Below are positions 1 to 11,687 of a stretch of 64,000 nt of DNA, one piece after another. The translations under genes were made by a program, and so were the position numbers. The stretch's first letter is position 1, and the number at the start of each line of letters is the position of its first letter. The stretch is from Azospirillum sp. TSH64 (lineage in GTDB: Bacteria; Pseudomonadota; Alphaproteobacteria; Azospirillales; Azospirillaceae): NCBI RefSeq assembly GCF_003116035.1, contig NZ_LGQW01000015.1:713133-777132 (forward strand), given 5' to 3'. The notes beneath the pieces are model-generated. The model made no database searches and had not been told where the DNA came from. It worked only from the letters and a program-made list of their open reading frames with translations.

Positions 1-534
1 GACGCTGCGCCTCCAACCCGGCGTTCGAGAGGGCAGGGGGCACGCGACCTTGTCGACCGCTGCCCCGACTGATGCGCCAGATGCCCCTTTGCAGCAACGA
101 TCCAGAGCCGGTCAGCGTGCTCCCACCACAGTAAGGAAGGCGGGGTTGTCAAGCGCTTCGTCAATGGTGGCCTGCATAATGTCATTGGGAAGCTTGGTGA
201 GTTCCTCAACTGAACCGAAGACTGAACTGATGGTGTGGATGCCCCCTCTCGTCGGCATCGGAGTATGCCAGGATGCAGTTGTCAGGCGCGCCCTAGAACT
301 GCCGCCCTGGCGACACGAAGGCTGAAGGCTGCCCCCCGGTTGCCCCGGTGGGCCCACAGGCTTGATCCTCCTCGGGCTGGAAAACTGCCCGTCGGATCAA
401 GCCTATGGACTACCGGGACAACCTGAAGCCCATGCTGCGGTAACGATGGCAGAGGGGGCAGCGCTCGTATTGCCAGGGAAATAGGGATGTCGTTTGACAG
501 CAGTGTTTGTCTGGCCTTGCTGAAGGAGGGCGGC
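1..534. other. Left edge without recognisable gene
   Basis: No reading frame here looks like a real protein; the short frames on both strands overlap each other and have no convincing ribosome binding site. The stretch directly precedes an IS110-type transposase gene and may contain the left end of that element. IS110 elements usually lack clear terminal inverted repeats, so the end cannot be placed. Confidence 0.4.
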
Positions 535-1548
535 ATGACTGAGACCTATCTGGTGGCGATTGATCTGGGGAAGCGGCATTTTCAGGTGTGCGCGACGGAT
601 GAAACGGGCAAGACGCTGTTCAACAGGGCCTTTTCCCGACAGAAGCTGCAGGAGTTCTTGGACCAGCTGCCGGCCTGCATCGTGGCGATGGAAGCCTGTG
701 CGACCAGCCACCATTGGGGTCGCATTGGCCTTGCGGCTGGGCATGAGGTTCGGCTCATTCCGCCGATTTACGTGAAGCCGTTCGTTAAGCGGCAGAAGAA
801 CGATGCCGCCGATGCGGAGGCGATCGCGGAAGCGGCACGCCGCCCGAACCTTCGGTTCGTTGCGGTCAAAAGCGCCGAACATCAGGCGCGCGCCGTCACC
901 TTCCGCACCCACCAGTGTTTCGTGAAACAGCGCACCCAGCTCATCAATGCTCTGCGCGGCCATCTGGCGGAATTCGGGGTGATCGCTCCCGGCGGAGCGA
1001 CCAATGTCAAGCAGTTGGAGCAGGCGATCCGCGAGGAGGGCACCGATCTGCCGGCAGTCGTGCGAGAGATGGCCCGCTTTTACCTCGAACAGATTGCGGC
1101 TCTGACGATCAGGATCGACGAGTTGGTTCAGCAGCTGCAACTGGCGTCCCGCACGGATAGCTTTCTGCGGCGCCTGTGCACGGTTCCAGGCGTTGGTCCC
1201 GTGACGGCCGGGGCCATTGCCGCCTTCGCGCCTGACTTGCGGACCTTCTCCAACGGCAGGAACTTCGCGGCTTGGCTTGGTCTGGTACCGAAGCAGCATT
1301 CGTCCGGCGGCAAGACCCGGCTGGGCGGCATGAGCAGGATGGGACAGGAAGACATCCGCAAGCTGCTGATCGTCGGCGCCATGAGTTGCATCCGATGGAT
1401 CTGCCGACGCGGCACGAACCCGGACAACTGGCTCGGCCGTCTCTTGGCCCGCAAGCCACGCATGGTTGCCGCCGTCGCCCTGGCCAACAAGATGGCGCGC
1501 GCCATCTGGGCGATGGTGGTCAAGCAACAGGATTATCGGACAGCGTGA
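535..1548 (+). CDS. IS110 family transposase
   Basis: Transposase of the IS110 type, which uses an N-terminal DEDD (RuvC-like) nuclease domain and a C-terminal Tnp_20 domain with a catalytic serine. The protein has 337 residues. The N-terminus reads VAIDLGKRHF, with the first catalytic Asp at residue 9, and DAADAEAIAEAA follows around residue 85. The C-terminal half contains the family signature VPGVGPVTAGAIAAFAPDLR, then AAWLGLVPKQHSSGGK. The ATG at 535 is preferred over an upstream start because AAGGAGGG lies just before it. The gene seems full length with no internal stop. The alphaproteobacterial branch of the family is likely. Confidence 0.93.
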   Translation: MTETYLVAIDLGKRHFQVCATDETGKTLFNRAFSRQKLQEFLDQLPACIVAMEACATSHHWGRIGLAAGHEVRLIPPIYVKPFVKRQKNDAADAEAIAEAARRPNLRFVAVKSAEHQARAVTFRTHQCFVKQRTQLINALRGHLAEFGVIAPGGATNVKQLEQAIREEGTDLPAVVREMARFYLEQIAALTIRIDELVQQLQLASRTDSFLRRLCTVPGVGPVTAGAIAAFAPDLRTFSNGRNFAAWLGLVPKQHSSGGKTRLGGMSRMGQEDIRKLLIVGAMSCIRWICRRGTNPDNWLGRLLARKPRMVAAVALANKMARAIWAMVVKQQDYRTA

Positions 1549-1906
1549 TCCGGAGGAAGCAAAAGGCGACCAACGGATTGCGTTGCGGGCCATCCGGCCC
1601 GGGCAGGAAGATCGACTGACGGTGTAGGCGGCAAGGACTTCAATGTTCAGATGGAGAGATCCAGTCCCGGCGCGCGAGCGTCACAGCTCTCTGAACCGAT
1701 GTGGGCTCCATCTTTCGAACAGCATACCGGCCCGTGGCCTTGTCAGGCCACATCATGAGGCCTGACACACGACCGATAGAATGCCCGGCACGCCCTACAA
1801 TGTCAGAAGATTCCTCTTGCTTAACCGGGGGCATCCACACACGCTCCGGGTTTCTCGGAGGCCATTTGTGTTGAGTCACACCGCCATAGCGACGTCCTCG
1901 GTTTGG
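1549..1906. other. Non-coding spacer between two insertion sequences
   Basis: About 360 bases between the IS110 transposase gene and the left inverted repeat of the IS256 element. No frame with recognisable similarity was seen. It probably contains the right end of the IS110 element and decayed mobile DNA. Confidence 0.4.
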
Positions 1907-1934
1907 GTCACGTCCCAGAGCGTGGTGTAGGAAC
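1907..1934 (+). repeat. IS256 left terminal inverted repeat
   Basis: Pairs with the reverse complement of 3278-3305; the conserved core is GCGTGGTGTAGGA followed by A/G and C. Confidence 0.75.
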
Positions 1935-2059
1935 TGTGGGTAAGCGGGCCGCCGAAGCGCCTCCACATGGCTGGCGTAGGCGGGCCGGTTCCCCACAGCG
2001 GGGCGGTCATCGTGGATCTTCGGTAGAGTCTGGTCACCACACCTCAACCCGACCGAAGG

Positions 2060-3269
2060 GTGACCACGATGACCGACGAGATGATGGCGCTTCGCGCGCT
2101 GCTGGAGAAGAGCCCTGACGCCGACGTTCTGCGCGAGATGATCGGTTTCGCGGCCGAGCGGCTGATGGAGTTGGAGGTGCAGGGCCTGACCGGTGCTGCC
2201 CACGGCGAGCGCTCCGCCGAGCGGCTGGTCCAGCGCAACGGCTACCGCGAGCGCGACTGGGAAACCCGCGCCGGCACCGTCGAGCTGCGCATCCCAAAAC
2301 TGCGCAAGGGCTCGTACTTCCCCGGTTTCCTGGAGCCGCGCCGGATGGCCGAGAAGGCGCTGACCGCGGTGATCCAGGAAGCCTACGTGCACGGCATCTC
2401 GACGCGCTCGGTGGACGACCTGGTCAAGGCGCTCGGCATGGGCGGCATCTCCAAGAGCCAGGTCAGCCGGCTGTGCGAAGAGATCGACGAGCGGGTGAAG
2501 ACCTTCCTGGAGCGCCCCCATCGAAGGCGACTGGCCGTACCTGTGGATTGACGCCACCTATGTGAAGGTCCGCCAGAATGGCCGCATCGTCTCGGTCGCC
2601 GTCACCATCGCGGTGGCGGTGAACACCGATGGCCGGCGCGAGGTGCTGGGCATGGATATCGGCGCCTCGGAGGCGGAGACCTTCTGGATCGACTTCCTGC
2701 GTAAGCTCAAGCGCCGCGGCTTGGCCGGCGTGAAGCTGGTGATCTCCGACGCCCACGAGGGCATCAAGGCCGCCGTGTCCAAGGTGTTCCGCGCCACGTG
2801 GCAGCGCTGTCGGGTGCATTTCATGCGCAACGTGCTGGCGCATGCCGGCCGGAGCGGCCGGCGCGTGGTGTCGGCCTTCATTGCCACGGCGTTTGCCCAG
2901 GACGACGCCGGCGCCGCCAAGGCGCAGTGGCGCCAAGTCGCCGATCAGGTCCGCCCCAAGCTGCCGAAGCTGGCCGCCCTGCTCGACGAGGCCGAGGACG
3001 ACGTGCTGGCCTTCATGACCTTCCCCAAGGAGCACCGCGCCAAGATCCACAGCACGAACCCACTGGAACGCCTGAACGGCAAGATCAAGCGGCGCACCGA
3101 GGTGGTCGGCATCTTTCCCAAAGAGGCGGCGATCACCCGGCTGATCGGTGCCATCCTGCTCGAACAGAACGACGAATGGGCGGTGCAGCGGGCGCGTTAC
3201 ATGACCCTGGAAACCATCGCCCCGCTGCGCGATGATCTTGCCCTCACGTTGCCCGCTGCGGCCGCGTGA
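2060..3269 (+). pseudogene. IS256 family (mutator-type) transposase, frameshifted
   Basis: DDE transposase of the IS256/Mutator family, broken into two frames. The first part, from 2060 to a stop at 2551, gives the N-terminal region ([16 protein letters not shown], then [19 protein letters not shown]). The second part runs to 3269 and carries the catalytic core: DATYVKVRQNGRIVSVAVTI, VISDAHEGIKAAV, CRVHFMRN and STNPLERLNGKIKRRT. The break is at 2515-2519, where a run of five C replaces four. With four C the frame would continue as [20 protein letters not shown], the family consensus. This is either a real inactivating mutation or a sequencing error in a homopolymer. IS256 elements are not known to need a programmed frameshift. 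Confidence 0.9.
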
Positions 3270-3277
3270 CCGTCCCG

Positions 3278-3305
3278 GCTCCTACACCACGCCTCGGGAC
3301 ACGAC
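3278..3305 (-). repeat. IS256 right terminal inverted repeat
   Basis: Reverse complement matches 1907-1934 at 22 of 28 positions. It lies 8 bases after the transposase stop codon. Confidence 0.75.
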
Positions 3306-3307
3306 CG

Positions 3308-3395
3308 TTGGGAAAGTCCGACAACTCATCGCGATCAGCCGAACGGCTTCTCGCTTGAACTCTTTGGTCACCTTACGACGTTGACCAGTACCCAT
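3308..3395 (-). pseudogene. IS3-type OrfA transposase, N-terminal fragment
   Basis: On the minus strand an ATG at 3395, preceded by GGGAGGTTT, opens a frame reading MGTGQRRKVTKEFKREAVRL. This is the typical start of IS3-family OrfA, the HTH subunit made before programmed frameshifting into OrfB. Similarity ends after about 29 residues at the edge of the IS256 element. The rest of OrfA and all of OrfB are absent next to it, so IS256 insertion or a linked deletion removed them. Confidence 0.65.
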
Positions 3396-3621
3396 GCCAA
3401 ACCTCCCAGTCTCTCAGGCTATGGATGGAATTGCAGGAGTTGGAATATCTTTCCCCTTCCAAATCGGAAACGCGACCGGTTGTAGTGCTTCCATATGTTG
3501 GCGCTACCAATATGAGAAAACTGACTCCCCGTCAGCGTGCATAGCCATTGCTTTTGTCCAACTGCAAATCGCTGACCAAAAGCTCATGCTCTACGGGAAA
3601 CCTGATTAAAGGGAGCGGCGG

Positions 3622-3987
3622 ATGTCCCAAAAGCTGCTGAACGGCCGTCGTGTCCTCATCGTTGAGGACGAGTTCCTCGTCACCGTCGTTCTAGAGACGG
3701 CGGTCCAGGAGGCAGGAGCCAGTGTGGTTCGGCTTGCCGCTTCGACCGTGGATGCTCTTGCGCTGATTGAAGCCGAGCCCTTCGATGTTGCGCTTCTGGA
3801 CGCCCGATTGGATGAAGAGCCGGTCTCTGACGTTGCCGAAGCTTTGGAAAAACGAGGCATTCCATTCGTTTTCCATTCGGGATATGGCCCAGAACATCTT
3901 CCAAGCAGCCATCGTCATCGCCCCCTGCTCCGTAAGCCATCACTTTCATCCAGTGTCGTCCATGCACTGTACGAGGCAATGGAATAG
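3622..3987 (+). CDS. Single-domain response regulator (CheY-like receiver)
   Basis: A 121-residue stand-alone receiver domain. The acidic pocket is VEDE (residues 14-17), the phosphoacceptor is D60 in VALLDARLD, the switch serine is S86 in FHSGYG, and the conserved lysine is K105 in RPLLRKP. There is no output domain, so it probably works by protein-protein contact or as a phosphate sink for a histidine kinase. Start ATG at 3622 follows AAAGGGAGCGGCGG. It is a close paralogue of the receiver encoded on the opposite strand at 4151-4516: same length, same positions of D60, S86 and K105, and a shared HRHRPLLRKP segment. The partner kinase is probably the HWE kinase next to that paralogue. Confidence 0.93.
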   Translation: MSQKLLNGRRVLIVEDEFLVTVVLETAVQEAGASVVRLAASTVDALALIEAEPFDVALLDARLDEEPVSDVAEALEKRGIPFVFHSGYGPEHLPSSHRHRPLLRKPSLSSSVVHALYEAME

Positions 3988-4150
3988 CTGGAACCGGGCG
4001 GAAGGCCCATTGCAGCGAAAGACGCTGACTCTCTGCCGGCCTCTTATGGTTCGGTTATGTCCCCCATCATCGTTGGGTCGACGGTGGACACGGCCATCCG
4101 GCACCGTGCCTTTCACGGTTTTCCACTTTGATGGGCTCGTCGGTGCCCGT

Positions 4151-4512
4151 TCATGCCATGGCAGTGCACAACATGCGAACGATGGCAGCGGGGGCGCAGG
4201 GCTTCCGAAGCAACGGTCTGTGTCGGTGTTGTTGCGGAAGGAGTTCCGCCCCGTATCCCGAGTGGAAGACAAATGGCTTCGCGCCGGCTTCGAGCGCGTC
4301 GGCGACGGCAGTCACCCGCTCATCGTCGAGCCGGACATCCAGGATGGCGGCATCGAAATCTTCCCGTTCGATCAGCGCCAGGGCATCCGCCACGCAGCTG
4401 GCCATGCCGATGATGGTGGCTCCCGCATCCTGCAGGATTTCCTCCAACGCCATGGCGATCAGCAATTCGTCCTCGACGATCATGATCCTGCAGCCTTCCA
4501 GATGCTTTCCGG

Positions 4513-4516
<4 letters not shown>
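4151..4516 (-). CDS. Single-domain response regulator (CheY-like receiver)
   Basis: A 121-residue receiver domain with VEDE at residues 14-17, phosphoacceptor D60 in AAILDVRLD, S86 and K105. Its start overlaps the end of the upstream CheB-CheR-HWE kinase gene (ATG at 4516, kinase stop at 4513). The two are therefore translationally coupled, and this is the likely cognate regulator. It is a paralogue of the receiver at 3622-3987, transcribed towards it. Stand-alone receivers beside HWE kinases are common in alphaproteobacteria; the downstream target is not evident here. Confidence 0.95.
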
Positions 4517-7668
<3,152 letters not shown>

Positions 7669-7854
7669 GCTGCTGCCCTTCCACAGATCCTGACGATCCG
7701 GATCGATGTCGTTTGAGGATGCCGGGGATGGCGCTCTTGTCGGCGATGAGCTTTTCTACAGTTCAACTGGAGCACCCCCTCGGGACGATGGCCGGCCGTC
7801 CCTGGTGGCGTTCTTCCTCACAGTCGATGCCAAATTCTGACGCGGACGGTCAAC

Positions 7855-8052
7855 TCACTCTCTAGCACCTTCCTTTGGTTGGGCACCACCGTCATCGTCC
7901 CAGTTGCGAAGCAGAGTGCTACGCTCCCGCTGGAGTAGACGCTCATCGCCGATCCTTGCGGTCACCGGTGGCACGGACGCGGTTTCAATGAACATTTTCC
8001 CGTTCAGGAAATGGACTGACGACGAACGATGTTTCAGTTGTACGGTTTGCAT
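7855..8052 (-). CDS. Small hypothetical protein (65 aa)
   Basis: The start at 8052 is set by GAGGAGGTGTCGTT immediately upstream; a longer frame to 8196 has no such site. The product begins MQTVQLKHRSSSVHFLNGKM and is mostly polar, with no signal peptide or membrane segment and no recognised domain. It lies downstream of another small gene on the same strand (8141-8425), separated by hairpin-forming sequence. Function unknown. Confidence 0.6.
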   Translation of the reverse strand: MQTVQLKHRSSSVHFLNGKMFIETASVPPVTARIGDERLLQRERSTLLRNWDDDGGAQPKEGARE

Positions 8053-8105
8053 AACGACACCTCCTCTGCGGTAAAGTTCGGTGCGGAACGGCTTTCCGCG
8101 ATAGA

Positions 8106-8120
8106 CGGAGCATTGCTCCG
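8106..8120 (-). terminator. Short hairpin between two small genes
   Basis: CGGAGC-ATT-GCTCCG, a perfect 6-bp stem just downstream of the 8141-8425 gene on the minus strand. No strong T tract follows, so it may be a weak terminator or an mRNA-stabilising hairpin. Confidence 0.35.
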
Positions 8121-8140
8121 CCCGGCCCTCGCAACAATGT

Positions 8141-8425
8141 TCATCCGGGCAGGAGAGCTGCGTTTCCCGCCGGTTCCAGGAGCCGGTCCAGTTCATCGGG
8201 GTCGATGAGCACCGTCTGCTCCATGGCCATTCCGCGATTGGAATGCGGAAGACGGAGCCAGGTCGCGCTGCGCCGATACACAGGGAAGGAGAGCGAGTCG
8301 ATCAACTCCTCGTCGGTCTCCACGATGTAGCTTCCCGCCGGTTGCACCCCGTCGACGCCGCTCAAGGCAAAAGGATGGGCGAACGTTACGGTCCTGCTGG
8401 TGGTGCGGGTGAATGCGTTGGTCAT
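8141..8425 (-). CDS. Hypothetical protein (94 aa)
   Basis: Start ATG at 8425 follows GGGAGCACCCTTCG. The product reads MTNAFTRTTSRTVTFAHPFA, then a segment ending GSYIVETDEELIDSLSFPVY and a tail with LIDPDELDRLL. It resembles small conserved proteins of unknown function found in Rhizobiales and Azospirillum. The pattern of a beta-rich core (VTFAHPF...GVQPAGSYIVETDEE) would fit a small soluble domain. No catalytic residues can be named. It is part of a minus-strand set of small genes between two sensor-kinase loci. Confidence 0.7.
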   Translation of the reverse strand: MTNAFTRTTSRTVTFAHPFALSGVDGVQPAGSYIVETDEELIDSLSFPVYRRSATWLRLPHSNRGMAMEQTVLIDPDELDRLLEPAGNAALLPG

Positions 8426-8474
8426 CGAAGGGTGCTCCCATTCATGTCCGGCGGATTTCCTTGAAAGCAGCTGT

Positions 8475-8630
8475 CTATCCGCCCGAACTGGAGAACAGCA
8501 GCCCGGCAAGAAAGCCGACTGAGACGCCGAGTGTCAGATAAGCCATGTTCTTCCATTTCGGCGCGGACAAAGCCCAGGCGGCACGCTCTGAAACCATCCA
8601 CTCCGACAACGTCCCGTGCGTGAGCGACAT
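8475..8630 (-). CDS. Small single-pass membrane protein (51 aa)
   Basis: Minus-strand frame starting at ATG 8630 behind a strong site, GGAAGGAGATCGCC. The product starts MSLTHGTLSEWMVSERAAWA and ends with one hydrophobic segment (YLTLGVSVGFLAGLLFSSSGG, split here as YLTLGVSVGF and LAGLLFSSSGG). It would be a single-pass inner-membrane protein with a basic, tryptophan-rich cytoplasmic head. The design resembles the 57-residue protein at 36155-36328. Function unknown; the ribosome binding site and clean transmembrane pattern are the evidence that it is real. Confidence 0.65.
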   Translation of the reverse strand: MSLTHGTLSEWMVSERAAWALSAPKWKNMAYLTLGVSVGFLAGLLFSSSGG

Positions 8631-8890
8631 GGCGATCTCCTTCCGGATATTTGCTTCGAAATATGGTGCCGCCGAATTTTATTACAATGGAGAGGGGCAA
8701 ATAATTACATTGATGCTTATTTGATTCGGACTGCCGCCAGCCTCCGCTGGACAGGATCCTCTACCTGGATGATTCTTGAGCGTCCCTCAGGCTGCCTTCT
8801 CACCATTTGCTGCGATGGAGCAACGACTTGCATGTCAAAGCACGCGGCAAAAACCTGCCATACGCGGCCCTGACCGATGTGAGCCACGGC

Positions 8891-9490
8891 TCAAAAAAAC
8901 ATGGACCGGACCACCTCGACCGACTGCCAGACGGTGATCGCCGTGGCGATGAGAACGGCGGCGGCCATCGCCAACGACACTGCCAGCAACACCCCGTCCT
9001 CTTCCAGATAGGCCAAGGCGATCAGCATGATCGTCACCGCCGGGACGACATTGCTCAGCGGAATGGGAACGAAGAAGACGCCTGCCAGCACGAGGACGAC
9101 CAATCCGACCACGCGCGTCGTCGTCTCGAACGGCATCTTCCAGCGCGGGCGTATGACCGTCTCCATGCGCCTCAAAACCGGCACGGTACGATCGACCATA
9201 CGGACCAGGCGCTGTGTCGAGAAACGCCGCGACATGATCGTCCTGGGAAAGGCCGGAGTTTCCCGCGCGAGGATCATCTGGAACGCGGGAATGGTCAGCA
9301 GCAGCCCGACGACCGGCGATGTTCCCGGAGTCAGCCCGATCAGTGCCAGCAACAGCAGAACGACGCCGAAGGAGCGCTTGTGCAGCCTGTCCAGCAGCCA
9401 GCCGAATGTAACGCCCTCGGCCGGAGCTTCTGCGAGCAGGCCACGCAAAACCTCGGATGTCGGGATATGCGGGGGCAAGACCGCGGTCAT
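8891..9490 (-). CDS. ExoD family membrane protein
   Basis: An integral inner-membrane protein of about 199 residues of the ExoD family, named from Rhizobium exoD, whose loss alters exopolysaccharide production and alkali tolerance. Typical features are SEVLRGLLAEAP near the start, then FGVVLLLLALIGLTPG, FQMILARETPAFP and three to four hydrophobic segments in the C-terminal half (VVGLVVLVLAGVFFV and following). ATG at 9490 is chosen; a GTG at 9526 in the same frame with a weaker site is possible. The gene follows a LOV-like kinase gene on the same strand with a gap of about 40 bases, so they may be cotranscribed. Confidence 0.88.
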   Translation of the reverse strand: MTAVLPPHIPTSEVLRGLLAEAPAEGVTFGWLLDRLHKRSFGVVLLLLALIGLTPGTSPVVGLLLTIPAFQMILARETPAFPRTIMSRRFSTQRLVRMVDRTVPVLRRMETVIRPRWKMPFETTTRVVGLVVLVLAGVFFVPIPLSNVVPAVTIMLIALAYLEEDGVLLAVSLAMAAAVLIATAITVWQSVEVVRSMFF

Positions 9491-9533
9491 GACCGCATCG
9501 CTCCGGCAGTTTCGGTGGGGCGACACCTGCCTG

Positions 9534-10727
9534 TCATGCCGGGATCGACACCGTAACGGTCGTGCCGGCGCCGGACCCGACGGTCAGACCGCCTTTGACC
9601 TGCTCGGCCAGCAACTCCATCAAGGTGAGGCCGAGCGACCCCGTGCGTCGTTCGTCGGCCATGCCGATGCCATCGTCACTGATGCTCATGCGCAGGACTT
9701 CGTACGAGATTTCCCGGAACGAGACGGCGATGCGGCCGGATCGCCCGTCCGGGAAAGCGTATTTCAGCGCATTGATCATCGCCTCGTTGGCGATGAGGGC
9801 CAGCGGGATGGCCCGATCCGGTTTCAGGAACACCTCGTCGGCTTCGACATCCAGCACCACCCGCAAACTCTGTGCAGGCTCGAAGGACATCAGCAGGTCG
9901 CGGCACAGCATCCGCAGATATCCCCCGAACTCGATCTCCTGCAGCCCCTGCGTCCGGTAGAGCGTCTCGTGGATCTCGGCCATGCGGTCCAGCCTTTCCA
10001 CGGCGCTGTGCAGCGCCTCCTGCACGGCCGGCTCCCGGCCATGTGTGAGGTCCAACCTGATGCGCAGGAAGGACGAGGCCATCTGGAGGGTGTTTTTGAC
10101 GCGGTGGTTCACCTCCTTCATCAGGTTGTCCTTGTCGCGCAGCAGCACGTCCTTGTCGGCAAGGGTGTTGCGCAGCACACGCTCCACCTCGGTGCGGCGC
10201 TCAACTTCGGCGGCAAGTTGGCGATTGAGCTCATCCAGCCGCGCGGTGCGCACCGAGACACGGTGATCGAGTTCTTCGTTGAGCTGGCGCAATCCGTCTT
10301 CCGCCGCCTTGCGCTCGGTGATGTCGACAAAGGACACGAAATGGTGGCGGATACGGTCTTCTTCGAAAACGGGGGCGACATGCTGGAGCACCCATAGCGG
10401 CTTTCCGTCCCTCCGATAGAGACGGACCTGACGCACGATGGCCTCGCCGGCGCGGAGGGCAAGGCCAATGGCGCGCGCCACCTCCGGGTCGGTGCCGGAG
10501 CCGGACAGCAGATGATAGCTCTTGCCCAGAATCTCTTCGCGCGCATAGCCGCTGAGCCTGGTGAATGCGGCATTGGCGAAGACGATCGGGATATCCGGCA
10601 GGGTGGGATCGGCGATCAGCATGGGCATCAGGGTCGTTTCCGCGGCCACCACGAAGGGACCTCCGCGCGCTGCCTCCATCCTGACCATTCTCTCTGCGTC
10701 CTGTTGGTCGCGGGGATTATCGGGCAT
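9534..10727 (-). CDS. LOV-like PAS sensor histidine kinase (HisKA_2) without photoactive Cys
   Basis: A soluble kinase of 397 residues. The N-terminal PAS domain (about 33-143) follows the LOV pattern closely: IVFANAAFTRLSGYAREEILGK in place of the usual helices, then SYHLLSGSGTDP where canonical LOV domains have NCRFLQGPGTDP. The flavin-adduct cysteine is replaced by Y71. A short coiled coil (145-205) precedes a HisKA_2 dimerisation region with H208 in VNHRVKNTL, and an HATPase domain (NEAMINALKYAFPDG; DDGIGM; GSLGLTLMELLAEQ). Start ATG 10727 follows GAAGGAGCGCTGC; a longer frame to 10862 has no such site. It may sense redox state or another ligand rather than blue light, or it may have lost photochemistry. 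No partner regulator adjoins it. Confidence 0.9.
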   Translation of the reverse strand: MPDNPRDQQDAERMVRMEAARGGPFVVAAETTLMPMLIADPTLPDIPIVFANAAFTRLSGYAREEILGKSYHLLSGSGTDPEVARAIGLALRAGEAIVRQVRLYRRDGKPLWVLQHVAPVFEEDRIRHHFVSFVDITERKAAEDGLRQLNEELDHRVSVRTARLDELNRQLAAEVERRTEVERVLRNTLADKDVLLRDKDNLMKEVNHRVKNTLQMASSFLRIRLDLTHGREPAVQEALHSAVERLDRMAEIHETLYRTQGLQEIEFGGYLRMLCRDLLMSFEPAQSLRVVLDVEADEVFLKPDRAIPLALIANEAMINALKYAFPDGRSGRIAVSFREISYEVLRMSISDDGIGMADERRTGSLGLTLMELLAEQVKGGLTVGSGAGTTVTVSIPA

Positions 10728-11075
10728 GCAGCGCTCCTTCGTCCGATCCATTATTCGAAAAGGATATAGCCGCTGAATGCAGCCTTCCCAGGCGAAGAAG
10801 TGGCAGAGCCTGTTCGCTGGTTTTGCGTCGAATGGCAAAATATACCGATTGATCCACGGCAAAAATCTCCTGACCTTCTTACGTATGTAAAATATAGCTT
10901 CACGAACACCAAAAGAACATCTCCTTTATATTCAGCAATTTATAGTTCCTAATTTCAGTTTATGTTTTCAAGGCCATTGATATTTTGCGGTGCGGCATAA
11001 TATAGGATTAAGTCATCGAGGTAGAGCGCAGCGCTCCCTTTCAGCTCTCGCACCCCAAACAGTCATGGAGACGTC
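10728..11075. other. AT-rich divergent promoter region
   Basis: About 350 bases between the kinase gene (minus) and the phasin-like gene (plus). Bases 10860-11010 are markedly AT-rich in an otherwise GC-rich window, which fits promoters for both directions. No specific sigma-factor site can be assigned with confidence. No gene is seen. Confidence 0.5.
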
Positions 11076-11636
11076 ATGGACGACGGCACTCATCCCACCC
11101 CCACCATTCGCCCGACCAATCGCCCTACCATTCGCAGTGCCAGCGACGAAGCCGCGGCGGGTAACGACGCGCCGAAGGGCGCCGGCATCCGCAGCGCCAG
11201 CGAGGAGCACACGGCGAAACCTGCCCGCGAGCTTGGTCAGCAGCCGAGGCCCTGGCCGCCGAGGCTGCCCGGCGCTTCAGACAACCAGGGCTTTCCGGAA
11301 TCCGTCCGGACCGCCGGCCAGAGATTTGACCGTGCTCTCAAAGACGGTCTCGACGAGGGTGGCGGTCGGGCCACGGCACTCGGCGGTGCCCTGATGGCAG
11401 GCTATGGAACGGCCATTTCAGAGGCGGTCTCCTTCATGGGCCAAGCCGCGGAACGCCAGAACGAACTGTTGGGCAGCATGCTTCAGGCCCGCGGCCCACA
11501 GGACATCATGACGGCAGGACAACGCTACCTGCTCGGCGGATGGCTGGCCTTCTTCGAAGCCAATGTCCGCGTCGCCCAGGCTGCGTCCCGGCTGTCGCAA
11601 GACACCGCGCACAGCCCGCCCCGGCCTGGCGCCTGA
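11076..11636 (+). CDS. Phasin-like protein
   Basis: A 186-residue protein. The N-terminal third is low-complexity and proline/serine-rich (TPTIRPTNRPTIRSAS repeated in part as GAGIRSASEE). The C-terminal half is helical and phasin-like: SEAVSFMGQAAERQNELLGS, then a tract ending AGQRYLLGGWLAFFEANVRV. Phasins coat polyhydroxyalkanoate granules, and related proteins are often stress induced. Start ATG at 11076 follows GGAGACGTC. It is followed 51 bases later by a DUF2382 stress-protein gene. Exact granule association is inferred from the domain pattern only. Confidence 0.65.
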   Translation: MDDGTHPTPTIRPTNRPTIRSASDEAAAGNDAPKGAGIRSASEEHTAKPARELGQQPRPWPPRLPGASDNQGFPESVRTAGQRFDRALKDGLDEGGGRATALGGALMAGYGTAISEAVSFMGQAAERQNELLGSMLQARGPQDIMTAGQRYLLGGWLAFFEANVRVAQAASRLSQDTAHSPPRPGA

Positions 11637-11687
11637 GGCCGCCGGCGCTCTTCAAAGCCGCATGACAATATTTCGGGAGGATCTCCG

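Larger units (their letters stand above)
1907..3305 (+). mobile_element. IS256-type insertion sequence
   Basis: The element is bounded by imperfect terminal inverted repeats of about 28 bp at 1907-1934 and 3278-3305. By my alignment 22 of 28 positions match, with the common core GCGTGGTGTAGGA. Between them lies one transposase gene, as is normal for IS256. No target-site duplication was seen, which suggests later rearrangement at an end. On the right the element abuts a truncated IS3-type orfA on the minus strand. Confidence 0.8.

Noticed and set aside
1640..2557. A 305-codon minus-strand frame across the IS256 left part
   Set aside because: It lies antisense to clear transposase coding sequence and shows no domain; it is a shadow frame.
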